A model generated the notes under the pieces. The model did no database searches. It was not told where the DNA came from and saw only the letters and a program-made list of their open reading frames with translations. From Bacillus sp. T3 (GTDB lineage Bacteria > Bacillota > Bacilli > Bacillales > Cytobacillaceae): a stretch of 64,000 nt of DNA. Where the stretch lies: NCBI RefSeq assembly GCF_033449965.1, contig NZ_CP137761.1, positions 4,491,001-4,555,000 on the forward strand, read 5' to 3'. Each line of letters begins with the position of its first letter. Position 1 is the stretch's first letter. Shown piece after piece: positions 43,954-52,734 of the stretch. The translations under genes were made by a program, and so were the position numbers.

Positions 43954-45297
43954 ATGGATCAGGAATCTCAAAAACTACTAAACGCTTTAAAATATAATGA
44001 ACATCTAACAAAACTTGGGATAGAAAAAGCAAAGCAGTTCAAAGAGAAATTACAACAACGAGAAGAGATTGATACAAACATAAACGAAGCTGATGAAGCT
44101 ATAAAAAGTTCACTAAAATTGCTGGAACAGCTCCAAGTAAAAGTTGATCTTCCACAGCAACAAAAAGTATATGAAACTCCGTTTAAATTACATATTAAAC
44201 CAAATGTTAGTGAATATAAATCCTTCGAAACAATCGTGGAGGAAGCTCACGCTGCCGGTTTTGAGAATACAGCCATTGAAGACTTACTTACAGCACAAGA
44301 AGTTGCCGAAGCAGATGCGGAATATCTGGCGATTAAGAAAGCCTTCAGTGAGAAAACGAAATTAACAAAAGGTGACATTGCTTTTTTATTATTAACAGTT
44401 GCTTTACAGGTAGCCAGACAATTTATTTTCTCAAACGAAAAATTCCGGTTAAAGGCAACAGAAGCTGATAATGCGTTAAAAAAACCGCTTAAAAAGGTTA
44501 CTCCAAATACGTGGCACGATATCTTGTTTGGACCAGTACCATATGATGCAGTTGTAAAAGTAAATGCTGATAGTGATAGTACAGGTCTTAGTGGGTACAC
44601 ACACCGATATCGGACATTAGGGCATGACCCTGTATTAGGATGGATATTTGGACCTATAAATATTTTAACCTCAACCTTAACAAAAACAAACTTCATTACA
44701 ACCTATCAGGTTGTTAACCGTAAAATTGGTGATTTTTATGAGTTTGGGACAGTTGGTGCATTTAATGATGCAGTCTTAAAAGCACAAGAAGATAAACTTA
44801 ATTTACCAGCTGCCGTAGTGAAACAAGCCATACATTTTGGAACCGACTATTTTACCAAACAAGGTTTACCCTTACCATTCGTAAGTTCATTAGATAATGA
44901 TTTAGCGCAAAAACTTGTGCAACAATTTAACATCGATACTTATAGTGTAACAAGGGGAGCAACATTATCGGTTTTCATCAATTCTATCGTTGGCTTAATT
45001 CATTCATTATTCTATAACCCTAAGAAACACGGGAGTCGAGAATTATATGAAGTCCGAACGCGAAAAATTTTATTAATCGCAAATATAATAGCTTCTACCA
45101 GTAATGTGATTTATGTGGCACTATCAAAAGACTTAAAAAAATTAGACCTTGGTGGAATTCTTGTTACCATAGGCCGAATTATTTCTGATTTATCCTTTAT
45201 TGCAAAAATAGAACAAGAATTTATCGTCAATCGATTTGATGAATCCTTCCAAAAAGAATTAGACTTTTTAGATTCTAGTATTGCAAAATGGATTTAA
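43954..45297 (+). CDS. large membrane protein, partner of the glycine-rich protein, unknown
   Basis: A 447-residue protein without a family I recognise. A coiled-coil N-terminus (about 1-60) is followed by a first hydrophobic segment (IAFLLLTVALQVARQFIF, about 145) and a striking polar block GYTHRYRTLGHDPVLGW with three His, one Arg and an Asp in close spacing (about 215). Three more hydrophobic segments lie at about 335-425. The block could be a catalytic or metal site. It is translated right after the glycine-rich protein. The island context makes a defence or competition role possible, but no function can be given. Confidence 0.7.
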   Translation: MDQESQKLLNALKYNEHLTKLGIEKAKQFKEKLQQREEIDTNINEADEAIKSSLKLLEQLQVKVDLPQQQKVYETPFKLHIKPNVSEYKSFETIVEEAHAAGFENTAIEDLLTAQEVAEADAEYLAIKKAFSEKTKLTKGDIAFLLLTVALQVARQFIFSNEKFRLKATEADNALKKPLKKVTPNTWHDILFGPVPYDAVVKVNADSDSTGLSGYTHRYRTLGHDPVLGWIFGPINILTSTLTKTNFITTYQVVNRKIGDFYEFGTVGAFNDAVLKAQEDKLNLPAAVVKQAIHFGTDYFTKQGLPLPFVSSLDNDLAQKLVQQFNIDTYSVTRGATLSVFINSIVGLIHSLFYNPKKHGSRELYEVRTRKILLIANIIASTSNVIYVALSKDLKKLDLGGILVTIGRIISDLSFIAKIEQEFIVNRFDESFQKELDFLDSSIAKWI

Positions 45298-45610
45298 ATT
45301 AAATATAAGAATGATTTGTTCCTGTTTTCTCCAAAATGATTCTTGACTAAGATTTATCGACATGTAACTTCTTATCTTTAACTAAAAAGGGAGTGATACC
45401 TAGTCCTTAATGACTTTTTATAACTCCTTTTTTACAATTAAGTTCCCATTATCAGATGCATATTTTGATCGGCTTTTTGAAGCTTTTAGTACCACATTAA
45501 AAAGGTTTCCGAACCAGGAAATCCTAATTCGCCACAATATCTTTCCTATTAAGATTCACAAAAAACCTCATTTACTTATGATAAGTTCACACTCTTAATA
45601 CTAAACTACA
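45298..45610. other. intergenic region after the membrane pair
   Basis: A weak hairpin (AAGAAT-ATTT / AAAT-ATTCTT, 45309-45345) follows the pair. A 62-codon frame at 45410-45598 has no fitting ribosome site and no recognisable features, so I do not call it. Confidence 0.4.
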
Positions 45611-45682
45611 TCCTAAACAATCTGGCCCAAACATGAAATAGGCGCGATCATCTTTTTGATAATCGCGCCCGATTGCTGAATA
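45611..45682. repeat. MITE-like palindromic repeat
   Basis: Core hairpin GGCGCGAT-AT...AT-ATCGCGCC between the ends AACAATCTGGCCC and GCGCCCGATTGCTGAATA. The core is nearly identical to 53203-53270. Confidence 0.7.
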
Positions 45683-45834
45683 TTTGCATATCGCAATTTA
45701 ATATTATTACTACATTTTCCATTATTAGTTATTTTTTGTTGCAAATCTTTAAAAGCAGAAATCTTCGTTAAACCCACATTACATAAAAAATCTTTCTAAG
45801 CTTTGCTCTAGTTGATGTATTATGTCAAAACGGA

Positions 45835-46269
45835 TTACTCCTCATCAAGATTATCCTCATATTGTTTTTTTCTAAGGAAATAGGCAACAGTAAATGTCAA
45901 TAAGAAGCAGAAAAACAATACTCCCCCTAAAATTAGAGCATCTTTAGTCGTTCCTTCCGGAGCAAGGAAAGTAACCCCACCAAATATTCCACCTATTAAT
46001 AACGAAAGGAAAAAATATTTATAAAAAGAACCTGGTTTTTTATTATGATAAGATTGATAAACATCTATCGTAATTCGCATATTCAAATATGAAAATACCA
46101 CAAAAGTCCCTATAAAGACTGTCCATAATGGATTATTTGTTACTTGCATGATTCCATTGCATATTCCATCGTATATTAGAATTCCAACAATACACAAAGT
46201 TTGGAAAACAAATGCGATACGAATATTTCTTAGATTTTGAATAGCTAAACGCTCGTCCTTAAAATTCAC
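45835..46269 (-). CDS. four-TM membrane protein, partner of the XRE regulator
   Basis: A 144-residue protein with four hydrophobic segments and charged ends. It starts at the GTG at 46269, which overlaps the stop codon of the XRE repressor. Small XRE genes followed by such a membrane protein are common in Bacillus; the membrane part probably controls the repressor or is its regulated product. No catalytic motif is visible. Confidence 0.75.
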   Translation of the reverse strand: MNFKDERLAIQNLRNIRIAFVFQTLCIVGILIYDGICNGIMQVTNNPLWTVFIGTFVVFSYLNMRITIDVYQSYHNKKPGSFYKYFFLSLLIGGIFGGVTFLAPEGTTKDALILGGVLFFCFLLTFTVAYFLRKKQYEDNLDEE

Positions 46270-46472
46270 TATTTCTCCTCCTTATCAACCCAAAATAATT
46301 CATCTAATGATTGTTTAAGTACATAACAAATTTCCAGGCATAAATTTAATGTTGGATTGTATTTTCCTTTTTCAATTAAACTGATGGTTTGACGAGTAAC
46401 ACCAGTTTTCCCGGCTAACTCTTGTTGTGTTAAGTTCATTTGTATACGGGCAATTTTTACATTATTTTTCAC
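46269..46472 (-). CDS. XRE-family helix-turn-helix repressor
   Basis: A 67-residue HTH protein (LTQQELAGKTGVTRQTISLIEKGKYNPTLNL). The GTG at 46472 gives the family's usual VKNNVKIARI start with GGGAGG upstream; an upstream GTG at 46484 touches that site. A large inverted repeat directly upstream (46498-46537) is its likely autoregulatory operator. Translationally coupled to the membrane gene. Confidence 0.85.
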   Translation of the reverse strand: MKNNVKIARIQMNLTQQELAGKTGVTRQTISLIEKGKYNPTLNLCLEICYVLKQSLDELFWVDKEEK

Positions 46473-46497
46473 CTGTTCGATCACCCTCCCTACAGCA

Positions 46498-46537
46498 ATG
46501 TAATATATATATTACTTATTCAATATATATATTACAT
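46498..46537. promoter_or_regulatory. putative XRE operator
   Basis: ATGTAATATATATAT and its exact reverse complement ATATATATATTACAT, 10 bases apart; each arm is itself close to a palindrome. It lies 25 bases before the repressor start and overlaps where a promoter would be. Confidence 0.6.
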
Positions 46538-46630
46538 CGCATTTGCATAAAATGGAATTATTTTTAAAATTTTATTAATTCAGCCATTTCTTTAAAATTT
46601 AATTTTCTTTTTTAAGGGGGCAGGATTAAT

Positions 46631-46701
46631 GCTCCACAAACTGGCAAAAAATAAAAATAGCGCTAATCCTTACTAGAGGATAGCGCCCGATTGCTGAAGA
46701 T
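46631..46701. repeat. MITE-like palindromic repeat
   Basis: Ends CTCCACAAACTGGC and GCGCCCGATTGCTGAA with a central hairpin GCGCTAATCC...GGATAGCGC. Same family as 45611 and 48570. Confidence 0.7.
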
Positions 46702-46739
46702 AAGTACTATACAGTTGCACAGTCACCCTGTATTGATGC

Positions 46740-46776
46740 AAAAAATCCCGACTGTTAATCAGCCGGGATTTTATCA
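46740..46776 (-). terminator. terminator of the HIRAN/HipA-like operon
   Basis: Minus-strand AAATCCCG, loop, CGGGATTTTTTGC, 35 bases after the HIRAN gene. Confidence 0.8.
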
Positions 46777-46810
46777 TTTACCAAGAAATTTTTATTAGAT
46801 TAATGAATTA

Positions 46811-47554
46811 TTATTGCATTACTGGAACCAATTCATCCGCTGTAGTCCCCTGTAATGAAGGTATTTCGCATTCAAAGTCCACTTTTAACCACCAATGTGG
46901 TGTGGATTTTTCGTTTATATAGGAAACTCGAACTAACGGTTCTGCTTCCCTTTCTAGTAAAGAAAAGATAGCTTTACTGTAGAAAGCAGGAACATACCCT
47001 AAGTGAAGAATTCCTCCCAGAGTAAATATACCCACTGCATTGGGATCTGCCGGATTAGTAGGTTCTTGAACTAATTTTAATGGACTATTGATCGTGAGCC
47101 TCCTATGCCATCCTTCTGGTAAATTTCGATGACGCATTCCGTGAACAAAAAAACTGGAATGTAATTTACCATCTTCCTCAAGTCGCAATGGTTGCTCAAA
47201 AGAATACGTATCGCTAGCTAAACGACCTCGAGTTTGTTGAAGCAAGTCCATTTTTGAAGAGTTTTCATCTAATCCCAAATCAACTAGAATCGCTTTAAAA
47301 TCCGCACGATCAATCGAGGGCAGTCGACGATCAAACGCTGGGAAAAGGTGCTTAGAACGATAAACCTTATCTGGAATCGGGAACGCTGGATGCAACATAT
47401 AGTCATTGTCTAAAGCATCCTTTAACTTTCGTTGCCCTGTATCCGAATAAGAAAATTCATAATGACCGTCGAAGTAAGAAAGGGTACCTATATGGTAAAA
47501 TAAACGGCTTTTTTTATTCTGCCATACAACAAGTAGCGTATGAACTTTACTCAT
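46811..47554 (-). CDS. HIRAN-domain protein with HipA-like N-terminal part
   Basis: A 247-residue protein. The first about 100 residues (GTLSYFDGHYEFSYSD...AFPIPDKVYRSKHLFPAFDRRLPS) resemble the small N-terminal domain of HipA kinases. Residues about 150-235 look like a HIRAN domain (LKLVQEPTNPADPNAVGIFT, GYVPAFYSKAI), a fold that binds DNA ends or stalled forks. AAAGGAGG precedes the ATG and lies in the end of the kinase gene. So a HipA-like toxin seems split into two proteins, with a DNA-sensing domain on one. Confidence 0.72.
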   Translation of the reverse strand: MSKVHTLLVVWQNKKSRLFYHIGTLSYFDGHYEFSYSDTGQRKLKDALDNDYMLHPAFPIPDKVYRSKHLFPAFDRRLPSIDRADFKAILVDLGLDENSSKMDLLQQTRGRLASDTYSFEQPLRLEEDGKLHSSFFVHGMRHRNLPEGWHRRLTINSPLKLVQEPTNPADPNAVGIFTLGGILHLGYVPAFYSKAIFSLLEREAEPLVRVSYINEKSTPHWWLKVDFECEIPSLQGTTADELVPVMQ

Positions 47555-47558
47555 TTAT

Positions 47559-48431
47559 TTATTCCTCCTTTCCAATCCATTCTAAAATTTTCTTCCTACG
47601 ATAAGGTATTATATTCAATAACCATTCTTTCTTTGCTTTACTTAAAACATCTAAGGAATTAATAAATTTAGAATACCTTATTATGTCAAATTCAGCTAGC
47701 TTTTTAGCGCTTTCTTCAAACTCTATAGGAAAATGCTCACTAATATAGTTTATTGTGTCTTTAGCTTTAACACTTTTATTTTCAAATAAACCTGCTTTAA
47801 CCCTAGTATTCTTAGTGTATTTGTTCATTTCCTGCTCGCTCGCTGCTTTAAACTTAAGCTGATCTTCATCAAAACGAAAACCTAAAGAGGCTCCGTTATC
47901 GTATATTGGAGAAAATTTCGCTCCAATGGAGGGTAAAAATAATAACTGCCAATTATAAGAGTGCCTATCTTGATTGCCGATAAGAATATCAAACAATTGC
48001 ATATCTATAAATTCTGATTTCATAAATTCCCAATACGGAAATTTCTGAATCATTTGAAATCCCTGATGAATGAGCTCTAAATTCTTCCATTCAGATTCTT
48101 GTACCTCTTTATACTCTTCAACCAACTCGGTTAATAAAGCGCCGCCTTCTTCAGCCATTAATGCATCGTATTCCTCAACAAAATTTCGAAGTAGACAACC
48201 TCTTTTTCCTTTTCTAATCACCATTTCAACTTTCATCATTTCGAGTCCAAGAATTTTTCCAATTTCAGCAGCAATCAACTCGGTGATATCTTCCCACGAA
48301 ATGCCTACTTCAAATGGTCTGGGGTATTTTATTAAGTATTTTAAGCCTTCTGGAGACCTTAGTTCCTCTTTCTCCAAGGTGCTTTTACCACCATAACCAA
48401 TGTGTTCCCAATCAGTGATATCTCTTAGCAC
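47559..48431 (-). CDS. HipA-like Ser/Thr kinase domain protein
   Basis: A 290-residue protein with HipA C-terminal kinase landmarks: catalytic LIGNQDRHSYNWQLL (about 152), metal site SPIYDNGASLGF (about 175), and a helical tail. The glycine-rich N-terminal part has GYGGKST and a Lys in YLIKYPRPF. It starts at the GTG at 48431 with a weak AAGGAC site. The gene stops 4 bases before the HIRAN protein. HipA kinases phosphorylate tRNA synthetases or other targets and cause dormancy; here no HipB-type antitoxin lies beside it. Confidence 0.75.
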   Translation of the reverse strand: MLRDITDWEHIGYGGKSTLEKEELRSPEGLKYLIKYPRPFEVGISWEDITELIAAEIGKILGLEMMKVEMVIRKGKRGCLLRNFVEEYDALMAEEGGALLTELVEEYKEVQESEWKNLELIHQGFQMIQKFPYWEFMKSEFIDMQLFDILIGNQDRHSYNWQLLFLPSIGAKFSPIYDNGASLGFRFDEDQLKFKAASEQEMNKYTKNTRVKAGLFENKSVKAKDTINYISEHFPIEFEESAKKLAEFDIIRYSKFINSLDVLSKAKKEWLLNIIPYRRKKILEWIGKEE

Positions 48432-48569
48432 TGCTGATCGTCCTTATCTAATTTTAAATTAATATAAATTCTACTATATTTAGGACAATAATCCAATTAA
48501 TATTGCTTATGGAATGTGCTAGCATTATTTCCTTTCGTAGCAATATCTTCCTATTACGCAATATTAGAG

Positions 48570-48642
48570 TTACTCCACAATCTGGCCCTAAAAGAAATTG
48601 AGTGCAGATCCTTTACAGGAAATGCGCCCTATTATGGAATAT
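48570..48642. repeat. MITE-like palindromic repeat
   Basis: Clear terminal inverted repeats: TTACTCCACAATCTGGCCC on the left and GCGCCCTATTATGGAATATA on the right, with a small stem (CAGATCC/GGAAATG) between. About 73 bases; no coding capacity. Confidence 0.72.
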
Positions 48643-48723
48643 AGTTATTAATGGAATCCCTTATTACAAATAAAAAAATGATCTTTCACGATTAAAGAAT
48701 CCACATCTGTTAGCAAGATATTT

Positions 48724-49218
48724 TTATAACAATTTAGACATATAGTACTCATCTACAAATTCACCATCAATAATAAGCGAATGTCTTTTTGTTCCTTCAA
48801 TATCAAATCCCATTTTTTTATATAACTGCAATCCAGCTTCATTACGAGTTACTACGGATAATTCTAATCGATGTACACTGTGTTCCCTAGCCCAAACTTC
48901 TAAGTGTTTAAATAGTTTAGTCCCTACCCCAAGCCCTCTATATTCACTTAAAATACCAATAACAAGATATACTGAATGTCTGTTTCTTTTTGCAATGCCA
49001 CCCATAGCAAATAGATATCCGATTAATACACCATTTTCTTCAGCTACAAAAATAGTTGAATTACCTTCTTTTTTCATAACTTCTATTCTTTTTAATTGTT
49101 GTTCAGGACTAATGTTTCTTTCACCTGATTCAAAAAGCATATATTGGGACTTACTCTCAATCTTTTTAATTAAATTTACCAATCTTTCAGCATCATCTGG
49201 TTTTATCTCTCTAATCAC
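48724..49218 (-). CDS. GNAT-family N-acetyltransferase
   Basis: A 164-residue acetyltransferase with motif A SEYRGLGVGTKLFKHL (acetyl-CoA pyrophosphate loop RGLGVG) and motif B SVVTRNEAGLQLYKKMGF. It starts at the GTG at 49218 behind GGGGGG. The substrate is unknown. It is followed on the same strand by unrelated single genes. Confidence 0.88.
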   Translation of the reverse strand: MIREIKPDDAERLVNLIKKIESKSQYMLFESGERNISPEQQLKRIEVMKKEGNSTIFVAEENGVLIGYLFAMGGIAKRNRHSVYLVIGILSEYRGLGVGTKLFKHLEVWAREHSVHRLELSVVTRNEAGLQLYKKMGFDIEGTKRHSLIIDGEFVDEYYMSKLL

Positions 49219-49291
49219 ATTGTGCCCCCCATATATCCATATTATAATATCCTATTTAACAACTTGCCCTTCAACTAAAGTGTCTAATTCT

Positions 49292-49876
49292 TCACCTATA
49301 TATATCATTTGCCTTTTTTAACAACCTTCCTACATAAGCATTAAGCTTCTGTTGTATAAGTGCATGTTCTATTAAATCTCCATTTATTGGTTTCATATCA
49401 TAATCCCTAGACGAAAACAGGACTGTTTCTGGGAAAAAATTAAGCCCCGCAAAAGTATATAATGCTTCGTGAGTTGACATATCCGCACCTGATGTAATGT
49501 TTCCTATAAATATAAAATTTAATTTCCTAAGATATTCTTTTTCATAGTCAAATTCCTTGCTAATAATTGCTTGTGACCTTTCCGAAAGCATAAAGTACGT
49601 TGAAGGAAGATGTCCGCAGTATGTTGGAAGAGAGAATAGAAGTAAATCCGCTTCAAAGCATTTTGTTAATAATCTTGGGATGTCATCTTGAATTGGACAC
49701 ACTGAACCTTTACAACACTCTATATTACAATTCCCGCAAGGATTAATATTTAAATCATGGATATTAATTATTTCTATCTCATATGAATTATCTTTAAATT
49801 TCTTCATACAGTAATCTAGCATCCTAAATGAATTCCCATCATTCCTTGCACTAAAAACTAAACCGAGTACTTTCAT
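49292..49876 (-). CDS. flavodoxin-fold NAD(P)H-dependent oxidoreductase
   Basis: A 194-residue FMN-binding protein. Phosphate-binding loop SARNDGNSF near the N-terminus, then a Cys-rich loop NPCGNCNIECCKGSVCPIQDD as in iron-sulfur flavoproteins, then LLFSLPTYCGHLPS (flavin side). The ATG at 49876 follows GGAGGA; the upstream open ATG does not. Likely electron transfer or quinone/nitro reduction. Confidence 0.82.
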   Translation of the reverse strand: MKVLGLVFSARNDGNSFRMLDYCMKKFKDNSYEIEIINIHDLNINPCGNCNIECCKGSVCPIQDDIPRLLTKCFEADLLLFSLPTYCGHLPSTYFMLSERSQAIISKEFDYEKEYLRKLNFIFIGNITSGADMSTHEALYTFAGLNFFPETVLFSSRDYDMKPINGDLIEHALIQQKLNAYVGRLLKKANDIYR

Positions 49877-49954
49877 ACTTCCTCCAAAACATATGAAATT
49901 TGTCATTAATTTAATCTTACTTGACCTTGAACTATCTGCACTATAGTCACAATA

Positions 49955-50764
49955 TTAATTACAATAAGAAAGAGTACTAGACAAGGTAAAATTGACCATG
50001 TAAAGGTCCGCAGTTATTCCATACCCCAAGCCTTCATACACCCGGACAGCGGGCAGATTATCTGCCAATACACCTAGGTAGACATCTGGTGAAAGTTTTT
50101 TACCGAGGTGTGTCAATTCACTTGTCAGCTGCTTAGCTAATCCCCTTCCTCTGCAATCTAACCTGGTAACAATGTTCCCCAGCTCCACAAGCTTAGAGTC
50201 ATAAAAATGATAGCCACCGACAGAAACAAAATCTTCCCCTTCCTTAACTCCAAGAAAAGGACAATATTCTAACTCGCTCTTAGTAAAAAACCTCATTCCA
50301 CCCTTATGTAGAAAATCTATTACCTTGGAAAATTCATTTTCCCTAACCTTTTCCGTTATGTGTGAATCAAGGAGTTTCGATTCATCCTGATGCTTCATTG
50401 TTAAAAATCGTTGAGGGCTTCCTGTGATAAGCCCAAAGGATTGAAAAAGTTCAAGATCCTTTGAACTGAGAATCGTGCCACAAGCAGCTTTTTCATCAAG
50501 ATTGAGAGTTTCTCTTGTAAACGCAACGAGATCTGAAAAAAAGATATTCTTTTCTTCAAGTCGGAAGAAGGAAAAGGCGGGGAAGGAAAATTCGCTAAAA
50601 TAAGCTAATATGGCAGTAAGATTTTCTTCAACGAATTGGCAAATAAATAGAGCTTTTTCTTTTCGTTGAGTTAAATAACTATAAAAAAGTAAATTTTGGT
50701 CTGGATTAATGTGGGACAATACTTCGATGATTGTATCGTGAGTAAGTAATCGATGTGAGATCAT
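49955..50764 (-). CDS. GNAT-family acetyltransferase (FR47-like)
   Basis: A 269-residue protein with its GNAT domain in the C-terminal half: VSVGGYHFYDSKLVELGNIVT, RLDCRGRGLAKQL (acetyl-CoA loop) and VLADNLPAVRVYEGLGY. The N-terminal half is a second, degenerate GNAT-like fold. The ATG at 50764 follows AGAGGTG. Substrate unknown. Confidence 0.85.
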   Translation of the reverse strand: MISHRLLTHDTIIEVLSHINPDQNLLFYSYLTQRKEKALFICQFVEENLTAILAYFSEFSFPAFSFFRLEEKNIFFSDLVAFTRETLNLDEKAACGTILSSKDLELFQSFGLITGSPQRFLTMKHQDESKLLDSHITEKVRENEFSKVIDFLHKGGMRFFTKSELEYCPFLGVKEGEDFVSVGGYHFYDSKLVELGNIVTRLDCRGRGLAKQLTSELTHLGKKLSPDVYLGVLADNLPAVRVYEGLGYGITADLYMVNFTLSSTLSYCN

Positions 50765-50850
50765 TCTGGTCACCTCTTAATCAATATATTTCCATTTTAA
50801 AGGAATTGATAGGTTTAACTTATCAATATTTCAAATGATTTGTTAAACTT

Positions 50851-50932
50851 CTTATCCAACTATCTGCCTAAAAATGAAAAAGCGCTAATCCTTGCTACTG
50901 GAATGCGCCCTTTTCTGGTATAACTTGACTTG
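50851..50932. repeat. MITE-like palindromic repeat
   Basis: TCCAACTATCTGCC...GAAAAAGCGCTAATCC...GGAATGCGCCCTTTTCTGGTATAA: the same ends and core hairpin as the other copies, more diverged. Confidence 0.65.
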
Positions 50933-51046
50933 CGTTTTTAGCGTGAGTTGATTCCTAGTGGGAATCAACTGTTGTTAAATTAATTATTAGATTAATCTCC
51001 ATCTGATATGATAATCTGAATGTATCAACATTCGGGGATGGTATAA

Positions 51047-51802
51047 ATGACCAATTGGAATGCAACACTTTATGATAACAAGTACAAGTTTGTTTCAAAT
51101 TTTGGTGAAAGTCTTGTTTCCTTCTTAAATCCACAAAAGGGAGAACATATTTTAGATGTTGGTTGCGGTACAGGAGATTTAGCTCATGATATTTCAAAAA
51201 GTGGTGCTACCGTTACAGGCATTGATGCTGCGCAGTCTATGATTGAAGCTGCTAAAGAAAAGTACCCTGATATCCACTTTTGCGTTCAAGATGGCGAGCA
51301 GTTTTCTTTTGACCCTCAATTTCATGCAGTGTTCTCAAATGCTGCCATTCACTGGATGAAAAATCAGCAAAAGGTTGCTCAAAATTGTTATGATGTCCTT
51401 CTTCCTGGTGGTCGTTTCGTGGCTGAATTAGGTGGAGCTAATAATATCCAATCTATTGTGGATGCCATAAAGGAAGCATCCGATCGTCTATCAATTCTGT
51501 ATGATGCTACTTTATTTCCATGGGTATTTCCAACAAAAGAGGAAATGACAGAGCATCTTATCAATGTTGGTTTTAATGTAATAACAATCGAGCATTATGA
51601 ACGACCAACGCCTTTAGTTGGAGAAGATGGTATTCGTAATTGGCTTGAAATGTTCAGTAACAATATGTTCAAAATTCTTAAAAATGATGAAAAAGAAGCA
51701 ATTTATAGTGAATGTGAACGTATTTTACGTCCTCAACTTTATAAAGAAAATGGTTGGGTTGCAGATTATTGGCGCATCCGTTTCATTGCCAAAAAGCCTT
51801 AA
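51047..51802 (+). CDS. class I SAM-dependent methyltransferase
   Basis: A 251-residue methyltransferase. SAM motif I LDVGCGTGDLAHDI (about 37), motif II acid in VTGIDAAQSMI, and SNAAIHWM (motif IV region) as in trans-aconitate-methyltransferase-like proteins. GGGGATGG lies before the ATG. Small-molecule substrate likely, not identified. Confidence 0.88.
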   Translation: MTNWNATLYDNKYKFVSNFGESLVSFLNPQKGEHILDVGCGTGDLAHDISKSGATVTGIDAAQSMIEAAKEKYPDIHFCVQDGEQFSFDPQFHAVFSNAAIHWMKNQQKVAQNCYDVLLPGGRFVAELGGANNIQSIVDAIKEASDRLSILYDATLFPWVFPTKEEMTEHLINVGFNVITIEHYERPTPLVGEDGIRNWLEMFSNNMFKILKNDEKEAIYSECERILRPQLYKENGWVADYWRIRFIAKKP

Positions 51803-51806
51803 TACA

Positions 51807-51850
51807 AAGCAGCTTTGATACTCCCATATATCTAAGCTGCTTTTCAATTT
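51807..51850 (+). terminator. methyltransferase gene terminator
   Basis: AAAGCAGCTT, loop, AAGCTGCTTTT followed by CAATTTTTA, directly after the stop codon. Confidence 0.75.
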
Positions 51851-52065
51851 TTATAGATAGTGACACATGCTTGTATAAATCGGTCAAATAAAGGATGTAC
51901 GTATTTAGTATAAACGAATGTGGTAGAAAGAATATCATCATCTATTTGAGGAATTTGCGCCAAAAAATTCCCCTTTTTCTACTTCTGTTCGGACACGCTT
52001 TTGGGGAAGAATGCAATACCCATCCCCCTGTTTAATTTTCGTCGTCTGGAGCTTTTGCAGGTCTA
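51844..52065 (-). pseudogene. C-terminal remnant of a LysR-type regulator
   Basis: Minus-strand translation reads TTKIKQGDGYCILPQKRVRTEVEKGEF, then (after removing one T from a six-T run) LAQIPQIDDDILSTTFVYTKY, VHPLFDRFIQACVTIYKN and stop. This looks like the end of a LysR effector domain. The DNA-binding and central parts are absent: a terminator and repeat for the neighbouring gene begin at 52073. It is a true truncation. Confidence 0.65.
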
Positions 52066-52072
52066 ATAAAAA

Positions 52073-52104
52073 CAAAAAAATGGACTGCTAAAATAGCAGT
52101 CTAT
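52073..52104 (-). terminator. terminator after the 52174 gene
   Basis: Minus-strand GACTGCTA/TAGCAGTC followed by CATTTTTTTGTTTTT, about 70 bases after the stop codon. A partial dispersed-repeat end (CGCGCCCTTTTATGGAATAA) lies between, at about 52120-52139. Confidence 0.8.
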
Positions 52105-52173
52105 AGTTGTTTAATATTCGCGCCCTTTTATGGAATAACCATAATAATAATATCGTTCATTCATTTCTACTTC

Positions 52174-52596
52174 TTAGTTCCATAATTTTAAATTTAATAA
52201 CTTTAAGAAGTGGGCTGCGTCGCCTTCAAATGTGAGGAAATGGGGTCTGTTTTCATCATCAAAAACCATTAAATAAGGATTTTCATGACCAGAAAATATG
52301 ATGGTTACTTCATCTACAAGATCATTGAACCATTGGTTTTTCACCATAACAGGAGGTTCTATAGGGATTCTTACCATAAATCCTTTATTAGGGATAGGGT
52401 TGTATTTAACATATACACCTGTTATTCCTTTAAAAAATTTTTTAACTTCTAGTTGTGAATCAGTATTTGATTGAACATTCATAATAACTATGCCTTTACT
52501 TATATCAAAAATTTCTATTTGTCGGTTAGTTTGAGCAATAGTTATTGTAGAAATTAATTGAAAAATAATTATGCTTCCTAATACCTTTTTAATCAC
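52174..52596 (-). CDS. exported protein of unknown function
   Basis: A 140-residue protein with an N-terminal hydrophobic signal segment (IKKVLGSIIIFQLISTITIAQ). The GTG at 52596 is chosen because GAGGTGG lies 6 bases upstream; the frame is open further up but without a site. The mature part (about 120 residues) is beta-rich with no recognised motif. Transcribed in the same direction as the next exported protein (139 bases apart). Confidence 0.65.
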   Translation of the reverse strand: MIKKVLGSIIIFQLISTITIAQTNRQIEIFDISKGIVIMNVQSNTDSQLEVKKFFKGITGVYVKYNPIPNKGFMVRIPIEPPVMVKNQWFNDLVDEVTIIFSGHENPYLMVFDDENRPHFLTFEGDAAHFLKLLNLKLWN

Positions 52597-52734
52597 TTGA
52601 ACCACCTCAAATGTATTATCCCCCAAAATGCTCCCATGATGAGAACTATTGTTTGATCGAATACGCGCCTGAGAACGGAAGTTCAAATACTGTTGAAGGC
52701 AGCTCGCACTTATTGAACTTTTGCACTCTGTTAG

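Noticed and set aside
45410..45598. 62-residue coding sequence.
   Set aside because: No fitting ribosome site, no recognisable motif, and it lies between a weak hairpin and a repeat.
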